DNA of 60,841 nucleotides from Bordetella parapertussis (GTDB taxonomy: Bacteria; Pseudomonadota; Gammaproteobacteria; Burkholderiales; Burkholderiaceae_A). This document shows, piece after piece, positions 16,865 through 26,044 of the stretch. Position numbers and translations under genes: made by a program. Location of the stretch: contig CAMAXF010000009.1 of the NCBI GenBank assembly GCA_945862305.1, positions 1 through 60,841 on the forward strand, given 5' to 3'. The notes under the pieces were generated by a model that saw only the letters and a program-made list of their open reading frames with translations, made no database searches and was not told where the DNA came from. Within the stretch, counting starts at the first letter, position 1. The number at the start of each line of letters is the position of its first letter.

Positions 16865-17619
16865 TGCATGTGGCCCTGGCCATCGCGGTGAGTTTGCTGG
16901 TCTGGTGGCTTTCCACCGGCCTCATTCTGCGTGCGGTGGCCACCTCCAAGGCCGGCGAGCGATGGGTCTTTTCGTTTGCCACCCTGGGGCTGTTCTTGGG
17001 CCTGTATGGGGCAACGGTCACCACGCAGATGTCGAGTGTGGCGGGTGCCTACCTGGGGTTCGGCTCGGCCCTGCTCATCTGGGCCTGGCAGGAGGTGGCG
17101 TTTCTTCTGGGCGTGGTGACGGGCCCCAACCGACAGCCTTGCCCCAGTGTGAAGGGCTGGCCACGCTTCTGGCTCGCCTTCAAGACGGTGGCCTATCAAG
17201 AGATGGCGCTTCTGGTCTTGGCCGTGGCCGTGGTGCTGCCCGCATGGGATGCGCCAAACCAAACGGCCGCTGGCACCTACCTGGTGCTCTGGCTCATGCG
17301 CATGAGTGCCAAGCTCAACATTTATGTGGGCGTGAAGAACTTCTATGAGTCCTTCCTGCCCAGCCGGCTGCACTACTTGCTCACCTACTTCCGGCGCCGG
17401 CGCTTTAGTTACTTTTTCTTGGCCAGCATGGTCTGTGCGAGTGCAGCGTTGGTCTGGATTTTGGGCCTGGCCTTTGAGCCCGAGGCCGATGACTTCGTGG
17501 TGGTGGGATTCACGCTGGTGGGGGCCATGCTTGCGCTGGCCATGCTGGAGCACCTCATGCTGATGCTGCCGTACGACCCAGCACGCCTGTGGCGCTGGGC
17601 CTTGGGGAATCGCTCTTAA
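16864..17619 (+). CDS. puhE: Photosynthetic complex assembly protein PuhE
   Basis: 251 residues, strongly hydrophobic with about six to seven membrane segments, and the conserved NIYVGVKNFYESFLPSRLHYLLTYFRRR loop of the PuhE (DUF3623) family. It is a late reaction-centre/LH1 assembly factor. The ATG overlaps the acsF stop (TAATG). It is the last gene of the photosynthesis operon; its stop overlaps, tail to tail, the stop of a small minus-strand gene, so no room is left for a terminator. Confidence 0.9.
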   Translation: MHVALAIAVSLLVWWLSTGLILRAVATSKAGERWVFSFATLGLFLGLYGATVTTQMSSVAGAYLGFGSALLIWAWQEVAFLLGVVTGPNRQPCPSVKGWPRFWLAFKTVAYQEMALLVLAVAVVLPAWDAPNQTAAGTYLVLWLMRMSAKLNIYVGVKNFYESFLPSRLHYLLTYFRRRRFSYFFLASMVCASAALVWILGLAFEPEADDFVVVGFTLVGAMLALAMLEHLMLMLPYDPARLWRWALGNRS

Positions 17620-17765
17620 AGAGCCCTGCTGAGGGTGCGGCGCGCGCGCAGGCGCTCGGCCAAATCGGCCATGAAGGGAATCCCGTTGGTGACCGACTGC
17701 ATAAAGATCCAGTGGGCACATCCCAGAATCACCAGAAGAATCAGGCCCAGTTCAATCATGTTCAT
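17616..17765 (-). CDS. Small single-pass membrane protein, 49 aa, unknown function
   Basis: MNMIELGLILLVILGCAHWI begins the product; a hydrophobic helix covers about residues 4-21, followed by a basic amphipathic tail with RLRARR. AAGGA lies 6 bases upstream of the ATG, better than many annotated starts here. It starts 29 bases after the end of the dienelactone hydrolase gene on the same strand, so the two are probably co-transcribed. Its stop overlaps the puhE stop. I do not recognise the family. The good Shine-Dalgarno, operonic spacing and membrane-protein composition argue that it is real; an unproductive frame is the alternative. Confidence 0.65.
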   Translation of the reverse strand: MNMIELGLILLVILGCAHWIFMQSVTNGIPFMADLAERLRARRTLSRAL

Positions 17766-17793
17766 GAAGATTCCTTTTTGGCGCGCTCGCGCC

Positions 17794-18492
17794 TCAGCTC
17801 AACGTCTCGGCCAAATGTACCAGAGTCTGCCCACGGGCCCGGGCAGCGGTTTGCTGGTGCCAGGCGGGCCTGCGCCAGCAGTTAAAGCCGTGGTCGACCT
17901 GGGGGTGGGTGATGATGCGCGTGGCCGAGTGACCTGCCATGGCCTCTTGAATCTTGTTCACCGATTTTGACGGAATATAGCTGTCTTTTTCTGCAAAATG
18001 GAACAAGATGGGGCATGTAATGTCTTCGGCCAAGTCCAGGTGCTGGTCGATGCCACCGCCGTAGTAACAAACAGCGGTGTCCACGCCCGCCCGGGCTGCC
18101 GCCACGTAAGAGAGCATGCCTCCCATGCAAAAGCCCACCGAGCCCACCAGGCCCGTGCAGTTGTCGAGGTGCTTGACCGCCTCGACCGTGCGTTGAAGGT
18201 CGCTGGCGGTCAGTGGCAGGTGGATGCGGCCCATGAGGCCCAGGCCACGCTCAAAGCCTTCAGTGTCGTAGGCCAGGTCGATTCGGCGGCCTTCGCGCCA
18301 GAAGATGTCGGGTGCAATGACCACAAAGCCATCGGCGGCATACTGGTCGGCCACCGCCCGAATGTGCTCGTTGACGCCAAAAATCTCTTGGATAATCAAC
18401 AGTCCAGGGCCGCGACCCGCAGGGGGATGACTCACATAGGCATCGAACTGCTGCCCGTCGGCACTGGTCACAAGGATCCACTCACTGTCCAT
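17794..18492 (-). CDS. Dienelactone hydrolase family protein
   Basis: 232 residues, alpha/beta-hydrolase. The nucleophile is the cysteine of GFCMGG (GxCxGG, about residue 118), the acid lies in the EKDSYIP loop and the catalytic histidine in VDHGF (about 206), the standard Cys-Asp-His triad of carboxymethylenebutenolidases. The usual substrate would be a dienelactone or similar lactone/ester in the cytoplasm; the true substrate here is unknown. ATG 18492 is chosen (GGGAGG 9 bases upstream) over an in-frame ATG at 18531, which would overlap the divergent gene. Only 33 bases separate the two divergent starts. Confidence 0.88.
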   Translation of the reverse strand: MDSEWILVTSADGQQFDAYVSHPPAGRGPGLLIIQEIFGVNEHIRAVADQYAADGFVVIAPDIFWREGRRIDLAYDTEGFERGLGLMGRIHLPLTASDLQRTVEAVKHLDNCTGLVGSVGFCMGGMLSYVAAARAGVDTAVCYYGGGIDQHLDLAEDITCPILFHFAEKDSYIPSKSVNKIQEAMAGHSATRIITHPQVDHGFNCWRRPAWHQQTAARARGQTLVHLAETLS

Positions 18493-18525
18493 GGTGTCTG
18501 ACCTCCCTTTCAGAGGAATTCTGTC

Positions 18526-19398
18526 ATGCAACGCGTTTCACTTCTAGATGCAGCCTTTTCGCCTGCTGCGCACCTCAAGGCGCCGAACCCATCGGTGTAT
18601 GCGGGGCAGGGCTGGCTCGCTGCCCCGCGTGGGCTGCGGCGCCCCGTGGCCACGGCCCTGGCGGGGCTGTTGATGGTCCTGGCCGCCGTCTCGTCGGCGC
18701 AGGCCCTCACGCTCGGGGAGCGGGTTCGGATTGGGTCGCTGGAATGGGATCGTCATGAATTCACCGTGGGGCAGTTGCGGCCGCTGGCCAAGCAGCATGG
18801 GTTTGTGAGCCGAGCCGAGCGCGAGGGGGGCGGCACCATTTATGAAATGGGCTGGACCCATAAGCCTGGATGGACCTGGCAGGCGCCATTTGGTTCACCG
18901 GCCAAGGATGCCGAGCCGGCCGTGCACATCACCTTCGATGAGGCCGCACAAATCTGCCGATGGTCGGGTGGCCGACTGCCCACCGATGCGGAATGGCGCG
19001 ATGCGGCCTACCTAGAGCAGCGCAGCAGCCCAGCGCCAGGCTTTGCTCGGGGCACCCGCTACAAGTATCCAAATGGTGCCTCGGCCCAGGGCAGCCATTG
19101 CCTGGAGGGCTGCGCCAACCATGCAGGCCTCGCGCCCGCGGGCCGCCTCACCCGCGGCCTGGGCCACGTTGCAGCAGGCACCACCGTGCCTGGCGTCAAT
19201 GGCCTCTTCGACATGGGGGGCAATGTCTGGGAGTGGGTCGACACGGGCTCGGGCCAGGAGCGAATCACCCGTGGCGCATCCTGGTGGTATGGCCCTGAGC
19301 GGCAGGTGGAGTCTGACGTGGCCACCAAGCCAAAAGACACACGGGTGGCGTATATTGGATTTCGTTGTGTTCGTGATGCCGTCGCCCTCAAGCGCTAA
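18526..19398 (+). CDS. Exported SUMF1/formylglycine-generating-enzyme-fold protein, probably non-catalytic
   Basis: 290 residues. A hydrophobic stretch (about 42-60, ATALAGLLMVLAAVSSAQA) looks like a signal peptide after an unusually long N-terminal extension. The SUMF1 fold is marked by WSGGRLPTDAEWRDAAY, GLFDMGGNVWEWV, RGASWW and YIGFRCVRD. True formylglycine-generating enzymes carry two catalytic cysteines shortly before the GFRC motif; this protein has none there, so it likely binds or scaffolds rather than oxidises. AGAGG precedes the ATG. The exporter genes follow after 9 bases, suggesting a shared operon and perhaps a periplasmic partner. Confidence 0.85.
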   Translation: MQRVSLLDAAFSPAAHLKAPNPSVYAGQGWLAAPRGLRRPVATALAGLLMVLAAVSSAQALTLGERVRIGSLEWDRHEFTVGQLRPLAKQHGFVSRAEREGGGTIYEMGWTHKPGWTWQAPFGSPAKDAEPAVHITFDEAAQICRWSGGRLPTDAEWRDAAYLEQRSSPAPGFARGTRYKYPNGASAQGSHCLEGCANHAGLAPAGRLTRGLGHVAAGTTVPGVNGLFDMGGNVWEWVDTGSGQERITRGASWWYGPERQVESDVATKPKDTRVAYIGFRCVRDAVALKR

Positions 19399-19407
19399 AT
19401 CCCTCTG

Positions 19408-20523
19408 ATGAACATTCGCCTTCCCACCTCGCGTTGGGCCCGGGTTTCGCTGGTCCTCGTTCCATTGCTGGTCATCTGGCTGATCGTGCGCGCCTCATCG
19501 CCCACCGAGGTGCAGTCCACCCCGGTGGTGTCGGTCTTCCCATCGCAGACACTCTCGCTGCTCAATGCCAGTGGCTATGTGGTGGCCCAGCGCAAGGCGG
19601 CCATCTCCACCAAGGCCAGTGGCCGGCTCGAAATGCTCGATGTCACCGAGGGTTCTCGCGTGAAGAAGGGCCAGCTGCTCGCCCGCATTGAGAGCGATGA
19701 GCTGGCGGCCCAGCTCCTGCAGGCTGAGGCCCAGGTGGGTCTCTCCACGGCCGAGCGAGACGACGCTCGCCGTGAGTACGAGCGGGCCCAGAGCCTGCTG
19801 GCGCGCAACTACATTTCACAGGCGGCATTCGATGCCTCCCGCGCCCGCTTCGAGAAGGCCGCAGCCCAGCTGCGTTCGACCCAGGCGGCTGCAAAGGTGG
19901 CCCGTGCAGCCCTCTCGCAGGCCGAGATTCGTGCGCCCTTCGATGGCGTGGTGCTCACCAAGAACGCCAACATTGGCGACAACATCACCCCCTTCTCCTC
20001 GGCGGCCGACTCCAAGGGCGCAGTGGTCACCATGGCCGACATGTCCACCCTCGAGGTGGAGGCCGATGTCTCCGAGTCGAGCATGGCCAAGATCAGCGTG
20101 GGCCAGCCGGTCGAGATTGGCCTCGATGCCATTCCCAATGAACGTTTTCCAGGTCGGGTCGCCCGCATGGTGCCCACCATCGACCGAGCCAAGGCCACAC
20201 GCCTGGTCAAGCTCGAGTTCGACCAGATCGACCCGCGCATCCTGCCCGACATGTCGGCCAAGGTGTCCTTCCTGGAGCGGCCCCTCTCGGCCGAGGAGCG
20301 CAAGCCCGTGGTGGGCGTGAACCGCGCGGCCGCCATCGAGACCGACAAAGGCTGGCGGGTCTGGGCCATTGAAGATGGCAGCCTGCGTGCCATTGCCTTG
20401 GCGGCACCTCCCGGCGCCTCCGACCTGGTCCTCACGCCTGGCCTCAAGCCCGGTGCCCGCGTGGTCCTTCGCCCGACGACATCCCTTCGCGAAGGAGGCC
20501 GGGTGAAGGTGGTTGCACCGTGA
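19408..20523 (+). CDS. ABC exporter periplasmic adaptor (HlyD/MacA-type membrane fusion protein)
   Basis: 371 residues. N-terminal membrane anchor (about 10-28), lipoyl/barrel-sandwich halves around AAISTKASGRLEMLDVTEGSRVKKGQLLARIES and AEIRAPFDGVVLTKNANIGDNITPF, an alpha-helical hairpin between them (about 90-165, heptad-rich), and a C-terminal beta-barrel. It would bridge the inner-membrane ABC complex and an outer-membrane channel, which is not encoded nearby. The downstream ATPase starts with GTG overlapping this stop (GTGA). Confidence 0.9.
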   Translation: MNIRLPTSRWARVSLVLVPLLVIWLIVRASSPTEVQSTPVVSVFPSQTLSLLNASGYVVAQRKAAISTKASGRLEMLDVTEGSRVKKGQLLARIESDELAAQLLQAEAQVGLSTAERDDARREYERAQSLLARNYISQAAFDASRARFEKAAAQLRSTQAAAKVARAALSQAEIRAPFDGVVLTKNANIGDNITPFSSAADSKGAVVTMADMSTLEVEADVSESSMAKISVGQPVEIGLDAIPNERFPGRVARMVPTIDRAKATRLVKLEFDQIDPRILPDMSAKVSFLERPLSAEERKPVVGVNRAAAIETDKGWRVWAIEDGSLRAIALAAPPGASDLVLTPGLKPGARVVLRPTTSLREGGRVKVVAP

Positions 20524-21182
20524 TCCGGATCCAGGGGCTTCGAAAGGCGTATCAGCGTGGTGGTCAGGAGGTTCTGGTGCTCGACAACCTCAACCTCCAA
20601 GTGGCCCAGGGCGACTTCCTCGCCCTCATGGGCCCTTCGGGGTCTGGCAAGAGCACGCTGCTCAATCTGATCGCTGGCATCGACCGCCCCACCTCGGGCG
20701 TCATCGAGATCAATGGCATCGACATCTCCAGCCTCGACGATGCAGAGCTGGCCCGCTGGCGTGCCGCCCATGTGGGCTTTGTCTTCCAGTTCTACAACCT
20801 CATTCCCGTGCTCACGGCCTTCGAGAATGTGGAGCTTCCATTGCAGCTCACCTCGCTCGATCGGGCCACGCGCAAGCGCCGTGTGACCGAGGCCCTGGCC
20901 TCGGTGGGCCTGGCCGATCGCATGCACCACACCCCCAATGAGCTCTCGGGTGGCCAGCAGCAGCGGGTGGCGATTGCCCGAGCCCTCATCACCAACCCCA
21001 GCCTCATCGTGGCCGATGAGCCCACCGGCGACCTCGATCGGCAGTCGGCCTCCGAGATCCTCGAGATGCTCCAGCGCCTCAACCGAGAGCAGGGCAAGAC
21101 CATCATCATGGTCACCCACGACCCCAAGGCCGCAGACCATGCCAAGGCGGTGATCCACCTCGAGAAGGGGCAGCTGGCCTAA
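20520..21182 (+). CDS. ABC transporter ATP-binding protein (LolD/MacB type)
   Basis: 220 residues, one nucleotide-binding domain: Walker [10 protein letters not shown] (38-46), Q-loop [18 protein letters not shown], signature LSGGQQQR, Walker [13 protein letters not shown] and the switch histidine in MVTHDP. This is the subfamily that powers FtsX/MacB mechanotransmission exporters (macrolides, lipoproteins, peptides), not import. GTG start overlaps the adaptor stop; the first permease begins on the next base after the stop. Confidence 0.93.
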   Translation: MIRIQGLRKAYQRGGQEVLVLDNLNLQVAQGDFLALMGPSGSGKSTLLNLIAGIDRPTSGVIEINGIDISSLDDAELARWRAAHVGFVFQFYNLIPVLTAFENVELPLQLTSLDRATRKRRVTEALASVGLADRMHHTPNELSGGQQQRVAIARALITNPSLIVADEPTGDLDRQSASEILEMLQRLNREQGKTIIMVTHDPKAADHAKAVIHLEKGQLA

Positions 21183-22340
21183 ATGCTCATTGCCCGGCTT
21201 TTGTTTCTGAACATCTGGCGCAACCGTGGCCGGGCCATGCTCACGTATTTGGGGCTCACCATCTCGGTGCTGGCCTTTGGCCTGCTCTCCACGGTGGTCG
21301 AGGCCTGGTACTCGGGGGCCGAGTCGGCCAGCCAGGCACGGCTCATCACCCGAAGCGCCATCTCGCTCATCTTCCCCTTGCCCATCTCGCATGGAGAGCG
21401 CATTCGTCAGGTCGATGGCGTGGAGAGCATGACCGTCTCGCGCTGGTTTGGGGGGGTCTACAAAGACAGCCGAAATTTCTTTCCGCAGTTTGCGGTCGAG
21501 CCGGTGTCTTACTTTGAGATCTACCCGGAGTACATCCTCACCGAAGAGGCCCGCGACCGGTTTTATCGAGACCGACGCAGCGCCATTGTGGGCCGCCGGC
21601 TGGCACAGGAGCACGGCTTTCAGGTGGGCGACATGGTCACCTTGAAGGGCCAGATCTTTCCGGGCCAGTGGGAGTTCCTCATCGCGGGCATCTACGACGG
21701 CAAGGAAGAGAAGACCGACACTGGAAAGATGTACTTCCATTGGGTCTACCTCAATGAAGAGGTCAAGCGTCGCAACATCGCCCGTGATGCCAATTCGGTG
21801 GGCGTCTTCATCACCAGCCTCTCCGACCCGGAGCGTGCGGCCGAGGTGAGCATGGCCATCGATGGCCTGTTTGCCAACTCCGCCAAGGAAACCCACACCG
21901 AGACAGAGCAGGCCTTTCAGTTGGGCTTTGTGGCCATGACTGAGGCCATCGTGGTGGCCATTCGTGCCGTGTCGTTTGTGGTGATTCTCATCATCATGGC
22001 CGTGCTCGCCAACACCATGTCCATGACGGCCCGCGAGCGAACCTCGGAGTACGCCACGCTGAAGGCCCTGGGCTTTCCGCCCTGGCAGGTCTCGGGCATG
22101 GTGCTTGGAGAGTCCATGCTGCTCGCCCTGTTGGGTGGCGTGAGTGGCCTGCTGCTCACCTATCCGGTGGCCGCAGCCTTCCATGAGGCCACGGGCACGC
22201 TGTTCCGAAGTTTCTTTGTCACGCTCGAGACCAACGCCTGGCAGCTGGCCGCTGCACTGCTCACGGGCCTGGTGGCGGCCGTCTTCCCCATGCTCAAGGT
22301 CTATCGCATTCGCATCGTCGAGGGCCTGCGCGCCATTTAG
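21183..22340 (+). CDS. ABC exporter permease, FtsX/MacB family (first of three)
   Basis: 385 residues. N-terminal membrane helix, a large periplasmic MacB-PCD-like domain (about 50-260), and three C-terminal helices with VLANTMSMTARERTSEYATLKALGF, the FtsX hallmark. It begins directly after the ATPase stop. Together with the next gene it could form a heterodimeric permease. Substrate unknown. Confidence 0.9.
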   Translation: MLIARLLFLNIWRNRGRAMLTYLGLTISVLAFGLLSTVVEAWYSGAESASQARLITRSAISLIFPLPISHGERIRQVDGVESMTVSRWFGGVYKDSRNFFPQFAVEPVSYFEIYPEYILTEEARDRFYRDRRSAIVGRRLAQEHGFQVGDMVTLKGQIFPGQWEFLIAGIYDGKEEKTDTGKMYFHWVYLNEEVKRRNIARDANSVGVFITSLSDPERAAEVSMAIDGLFANSAKETHTETEQAFQLGFVAMTEAIVVAIRAVSFVVILIIMAVLANTMSMTARERTSEYATLKALGFPPWQVSGMVLGESMLLALLGGVSGLLLTYPVAAAFHEATGTLFRSFFVTLETNAWQLAAALLTGLVAAVFPMLKVYRIRIVEGLRAI

Positions 22341-22352
22341 GCCCACGGTGCG

Positions 22353-23522
22353 ATGAACCCCTTTGCCATTCCCCTGAGCTACAGCCTGCGAAACCTCTGG
22401 GTTCGTCGCATGACGACCTTCCTCACGGCCATGGGCATGGCCCTGGTGGTCTATGTCTTTGCGGCGGTGCTCATGCTCGATGCAGGCCTGCGCAACACGC
22501 TGGTGAGCACCGGTGAGCCCGACAACATGGTGGTCACTCGGCAGGGCTCGGTCACCGAGGTACAGAGCTCGATCGATCGGGGCCAGGCCGCCATCGTCGC
22601 CCAGTTCCCAGAGGTGGCCAGTGCACTGGAGCCACTGGCCTCGCGCGAGACGGTGGTGCTCGTGAACCTGAAGAAGCGGATCACGGGCAAGGCCTCGAAT
22701 GTGGTGGTCCGAGGCCTTGACCAAACCGGCATTGCCCTTCGGCGGCAGATCCGCATCGTGGAGGGCCGTGCCTTTCGACCAGGCTCAGAGGAGATTGTGG
22801 TGGGCATTGCCACGGCCAGGCAATTTCAAGGCCTGGGCCTGGGCGAGACGGTGCGGTTCGGCGGCCGGGGCTGGCGGGTGGTGGGCTACTTCGATGCGGG
22901 CCGAAGTGGCTTTGACAGCGAGGTCTGGGCCGATGGCGAAATCCTTCGACAGTCCTTTCGGCGCACCACCTACTCGTCTCTGATCGTTCGGCTCATGGAC
23001 CCCGCCGCGGCCGATGTCTTTCGGCAGCGTGTGCTCGATGACCCCCGGCTGCCCCTGCAGGCCAAGACAGAGCGCCGCTATTACGAAGACCAGTCCGAGA
23101 CTCTTTCGCGTTTCATCAAAATCCTGGGCCTCACGCTCACGGTGATCTTTTCGATTGGTGCTGTGATTGGCGCCACCATCACCATGCAGTCGGCGGTGGC
23201 CACGCGGGTGGCCGAGATCGGCACCCTGCGGGCCATTGGCTTTCAGCGCCGTGCCATCTTGTTGGCCTTTCTGGCCGAGTCGGTGTTCTTGTCCTTGGTG
23301 GGGGGCGTGATCGGGCTGGCCATGGCCAGTCTCATGCAGGCCTTTGAATTCTCGACCACCAATTTTCAGAGCTTCTCAGAGCTCTCGTTTGGATTTGTGC
23401 TCACGCCCGGCATTGTGATGCAGGCCCTGGGCTTTTCGATGGCCATGGGTGTGCTGGGGGGCATGCTGCCCGCCTGGCGCGCATCTCGGGTCACCATTGT
23501 GGAGGCACTTCGTGCAGCGTAG
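22353..23522 (+). CDS. ABC exporter permease, FtsX/MacB family (second of three)
   Basis: 389 residues with the same architecture as the preceding permease: N-terminal helix, periplasmic domain, and C-terminal FtsX domain with MQSAVATRVAEIGTLRAIGFQRRAILLAFLAESVFLSLVGG. The final codons contain the ribosome binding site and GTG start of the next gene (11-base overlap). Confidence 0.9.
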   Translation: MNPFAIPLSYSLRNLWVRRMTTFLTAMGMALVVYVFAAVLMLDAGLRNTLVSTGEPDNMVVTRQGSVTEVQSSIDRGQAAIVAQFPEVASALEPLASRETVVLVNLKKRITGKASNVVVRGLDQTGIALRRQIRIVEGRAFRPGSEEIVVGIATARQFQGLGLGETVRFGGRGWRVVGYFDAGRSGFDSEVWADGEILRQSFRRTTYSSLIVRLMDPAAADVFRQRVLDDPRLPLQAKTERRYYEDQSETLSRFIKILGLTLTVIFSIGAVIGATITMQSAVATRVAEIGTLRAIGFQRRAILLAFLAESVFLSLVGGVIGLAMASLMQAFEFSTTNFQSFSELSFGFVLTPGIVMQALGFSMAMGVLGGMLPAWRASRVTIVEALRAA

Positions 23523-26010
23523 TCATCGTTTCTTTTGGTCCATGGCCCGTCGTGATCTGCGCTCGGGCGCCATGGCCCTCATGGCTGTGGCCATTCTCAT
23601 TTCGGTCTCGGCGGTCACAGCGGTGGGCCTGCTGGCCAGTCGGGTGGAGCAGGCCCTGCTGCGCGATGCCCAGTCGAGCCTTGGGGCTGACAGGCTTCTG
23701 GTGGCAGACCGTGCCATTCCCTCGGGCTGGCGAGATGCGGCCGCCACCGCGGGCGTGCAGTCGGTCGAGGGCATTCAGTTTCCCACCATGGTCTTGGCCA
23801 ACGGGCGCGCACAGCTCTCGGCCCTGAAGGCCGTGGGCGTGGGCTACCCCTTGCGTGGCCAATTGGAACTGGGCACCACCGAGGGCCGCACCACCCAGGC
23901 CACACTCGAACGCGGGGAGGCTTGGGTGGACCCAAGCCTGTTGTCGCGTCTGTCGCTCAAGGTGGGCGACACCATGGAACTCGGTGGCAAGGCCTTTCGC
24001 ATCTCGGCCGCCATTCTGTATGAGCCCGACCGTGGTGTGAACTTTGTGAACCTCTCGCCCCGGGTGATGGTGCGCATCGAGGACATCGGCGAGACAGACC
24101 TCCTTGGCCCGGGCAGTCGTGTGAGTCGCCGCTTCTGGGTGGCCGCCGATCAGCCGGCGGCGCTTGCCACCTTTGATCGCCTGGTGGCCGACACCATGGG
24201 CGCCGGGCAGCGCATCGAGACCATCGACAATGCGCGACCGGAATTGCGTGAGGCACTCGATCGGGCCAATGGTTTTCTTGCGCTCACGGGCATGGTCTCC
24301 GTGCTCACGGCCTGTGCGGCCATGGGCCTGGCGGCCCGGCGCATGGGGCGTTTGTATCGTTCCAGGCTGGCAGTCATGAAGGTGCTCGGGGCCACGCGCA
24401 GCACGCTTCGGCGTTACTGGTTCTTCACGCTCATGGTCATGGCCGGTGGGGCCACGCTCTTGGGCCTGTTGGCTGGCTGGCTGGTTCAGCTGGGTCTGGC
24501 GGCGATGCTTGCCTCGCTGCTCACGGTGCCGCTGCCTGCATTGAGCATGGCTGCCACATGGGTCCTGCTGCAGGCCGCGGGCATGTCCTTTCTCATGACC
24601 CTGGTCTTCGTCTGGCCGGCCCTGGTGATGGCCACCGAGGCCTCTCCGGTCGAGGCGCTGCGGGAGCAGGGTGCGGGTGTGGGCAAGGCCTCGCGCCTGT
24701 GGCTGGCAGTTGCGGCGCTTGGCCTGGCGGGCCTGCTCTGGCTGGGCAGCGGCGATCTCCTGATGGCCGCGCTCGTGGTCGTGCTCTTCGGGGTCTCGGG
24801 CCTGCTGATCGGCCTGCTGCTCTGGTCGGGCTTTCGAGGCCTTGGTGAATTGCTGCCACGCAGCTGGTCGGGCTGGGAATGGATGAGCCTTCGACGGGCC
24901 TGCCGCCGGCGCACGGCCAGCATGGTGGCGCAGGTGCTCGGGCTGGGCCTGGCCCTCTCGGCGCTCTTCATGCTCTCCTTCGTTCGAACCGACCTGGTGC
25001 AGGCCTGGGGCCGAAGCATTCCCGAGGATGCCCCCAACCGCTTTCTGCTCAACATCATTCCCGGTGAAGAGGAGGCCGTGGCCGCACGCCTCAATGGCCT
25101 GTTGAAGTCGCCTGTGGAGCTCTCGCCCATGGTGCGTGGCCGGCTCATCGGCATCAACGGCAATCCCATTGGTCCGGAGCAGGCGGAAGACGAGCGCGCC
25201 CGCCGCCTGCTCGACCGCGAGCTCAACCTCTCGTATGGCACGCAGCTCCCCCCGCACAATCGGCTGGTGGAGGGCCGCCCGCTCAATCCTGCACTGCCGG
25301 AGGTCTCGGTGGAGCAGGGCATTGGCCAAACACTCGGCATCGGCCTGGGCGATACGCTTCGCTTTGACATCTCCGGTGAGATCGTCGAGGCCAAGGTCAC
25401 GAGCATTCGAAGCCTGCGCTGGGACTCCATGGCCGTGAACTTCTTCATGATCCTCACCCCGAGCGCCCTGCAGGAGATGCCCAAGACCTTCATCACGTCT
25501 TTCTACTGGGACGCCGCGGAATCGGCCACGCTCGAACAGGCACTGCTGCCGAGTTTTCCAAGCCTCACCATGGTGGACCTCGACAGCCTGCTGAGCCAGG
25601 TGCGTCGCATCGTGAACCAGGTGGTGGCCGCCATTCAGGCGCTCTTTGTCTTTAGCCTGTTTTCAGGCGGGCTGGTTCTCGTGGCCGCATTGCTGGCCAC
25701 CCGCGAGGAGCGCATGCGTGAGGCGGCATTGCTTCGCGCCCTGGGTGCGAGTCGGCAGGCCCTCTGGCGGGCGCAGCGCATGGAGCTCATCGTGGTGGGC
25801 GGCCTGGCCGGTGGGCTCTCAGCCCTGCTGGCGCAGGGGGTGGGCATGGTGGTGGCCCAGCAGTTCTTTGCCCTGGCGGTGGACTGGCGCTGGGCGCCCG
25901 TGCTGATTGGGCTGGTGCTGGGCAGTGGCATCGCGCTGCTCGCGGGCCGACTGGCGCTGCGGGCCGTGCTGACCCAGCCGGCGATCGCGGCGCTTCGGCA
26001 GCACGGTTAG
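23512..26010 (+). CDS. Large ABC exporter permease with duplicated FtsX domains (YbbP/LolE-like)
   Basis: 832 residues from the GTG at 23512, which has a perfect GGAGG 6 bases upstream and overlaps the preceding gene; ATG 23542 is a later alternative. Two FtsX modules are seen: the first around VSVLTACAAMGLAARRMGRLYRSRLAVMKVLGATRSTLRRY (about 260-400) and the second at the C-terminus (VAALLATREERMREAALLRALGASRQALW). Periplasmic segments lie between. The layout, ten or so helices in one chain, resembles YbbP, the partner of the ATPase YbbA. It probably uses the single ATPase encoded upstream. Confidence 0.87.
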   Translation: MQRSHRFFWSMARRDLRSGAMALMAVAILISVSAVTAVGLLASRVEQALLRDAQSSLGADRLLVADRAIPSGWRDAAATAGVQSVEGIQFPTMVLANGRAQLSALKAVGVGYPLRGQLELGTTEGRTTQATLERGEAWVDPSLLSRLSLKVGDTMELGGKAFRISAAILYEPDRGVNFVNLSPRVMVRIEDIGETDLLGPGSRVSRRFWVAADQPAALATFDRLVADTMGAGQRIETIDNARPELREALDRANGFLALTGMVSVLTACAAMGLAARRMGRLYRSRLAVMKVLGATRSTLRRYWFFTLMVMAGGATLLGLLAGWLVQLGLAAMLASLLTVPLPALSMAATWVLLQAAGMSFLMTLVFVWPALVMATEASPVEALREQGAGVGKASRLWLAVAALGLAGLLWLGSGDLLMAALVVVLFGVSGLLIGLLLWSGFRGLGELLPRSWSGWEWMSLRRACRRRTASMVAQVLGLGLALSALFMLSFVRTDLVQAWGRSIPEDAPNRFLLNIIPGEEEAVAARLNGLLKSPVELSPMVRGRLIGINGNPIGPEQAEDERARRLLDRELNLSYGTQLPPHNRLVEGRPLNPALPEVSVEQGIGQTLGIGLGDTLRFDISGEIVEAKVTSIRSLRWDSMAVNFFMILTPSALQEMPKTFITSFYWDAAESATLEQALLPSFPSLTMVDLDSLLSQVRRIVNQVVAAIQALFVFSLFSGGLVLVAALLATREERMREAALLRALGASRQALWRAQRMELIVVGGLAGGLSALLAQGVGMVVAQQFFALAVDWRWAPVLIGLVLGSGIALLAGRLALRAVLTQPAIAALRQHG

Positions 26011-26044
26011 GTTTCGGCAGCACGTCCGGCGGCACGGTTGGTTT

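Noticed and set aside
18493..18525. PpsR operator between the dienelactone hydrolase and SUMF1 genes (contains TGTCTGAC)
   Set aside because: No ACA half-site at the required 12-base spacing.
19809..22724. 971-codon open frame on the minus strand across the exporter genes
   Set aside because: It lies wholly antisense to genes with clear ABC motifs, its product is His/Gly-rich low-complexity sequence without a recognisable fold, and such frames are common artefacts of GC-rich codon usage.
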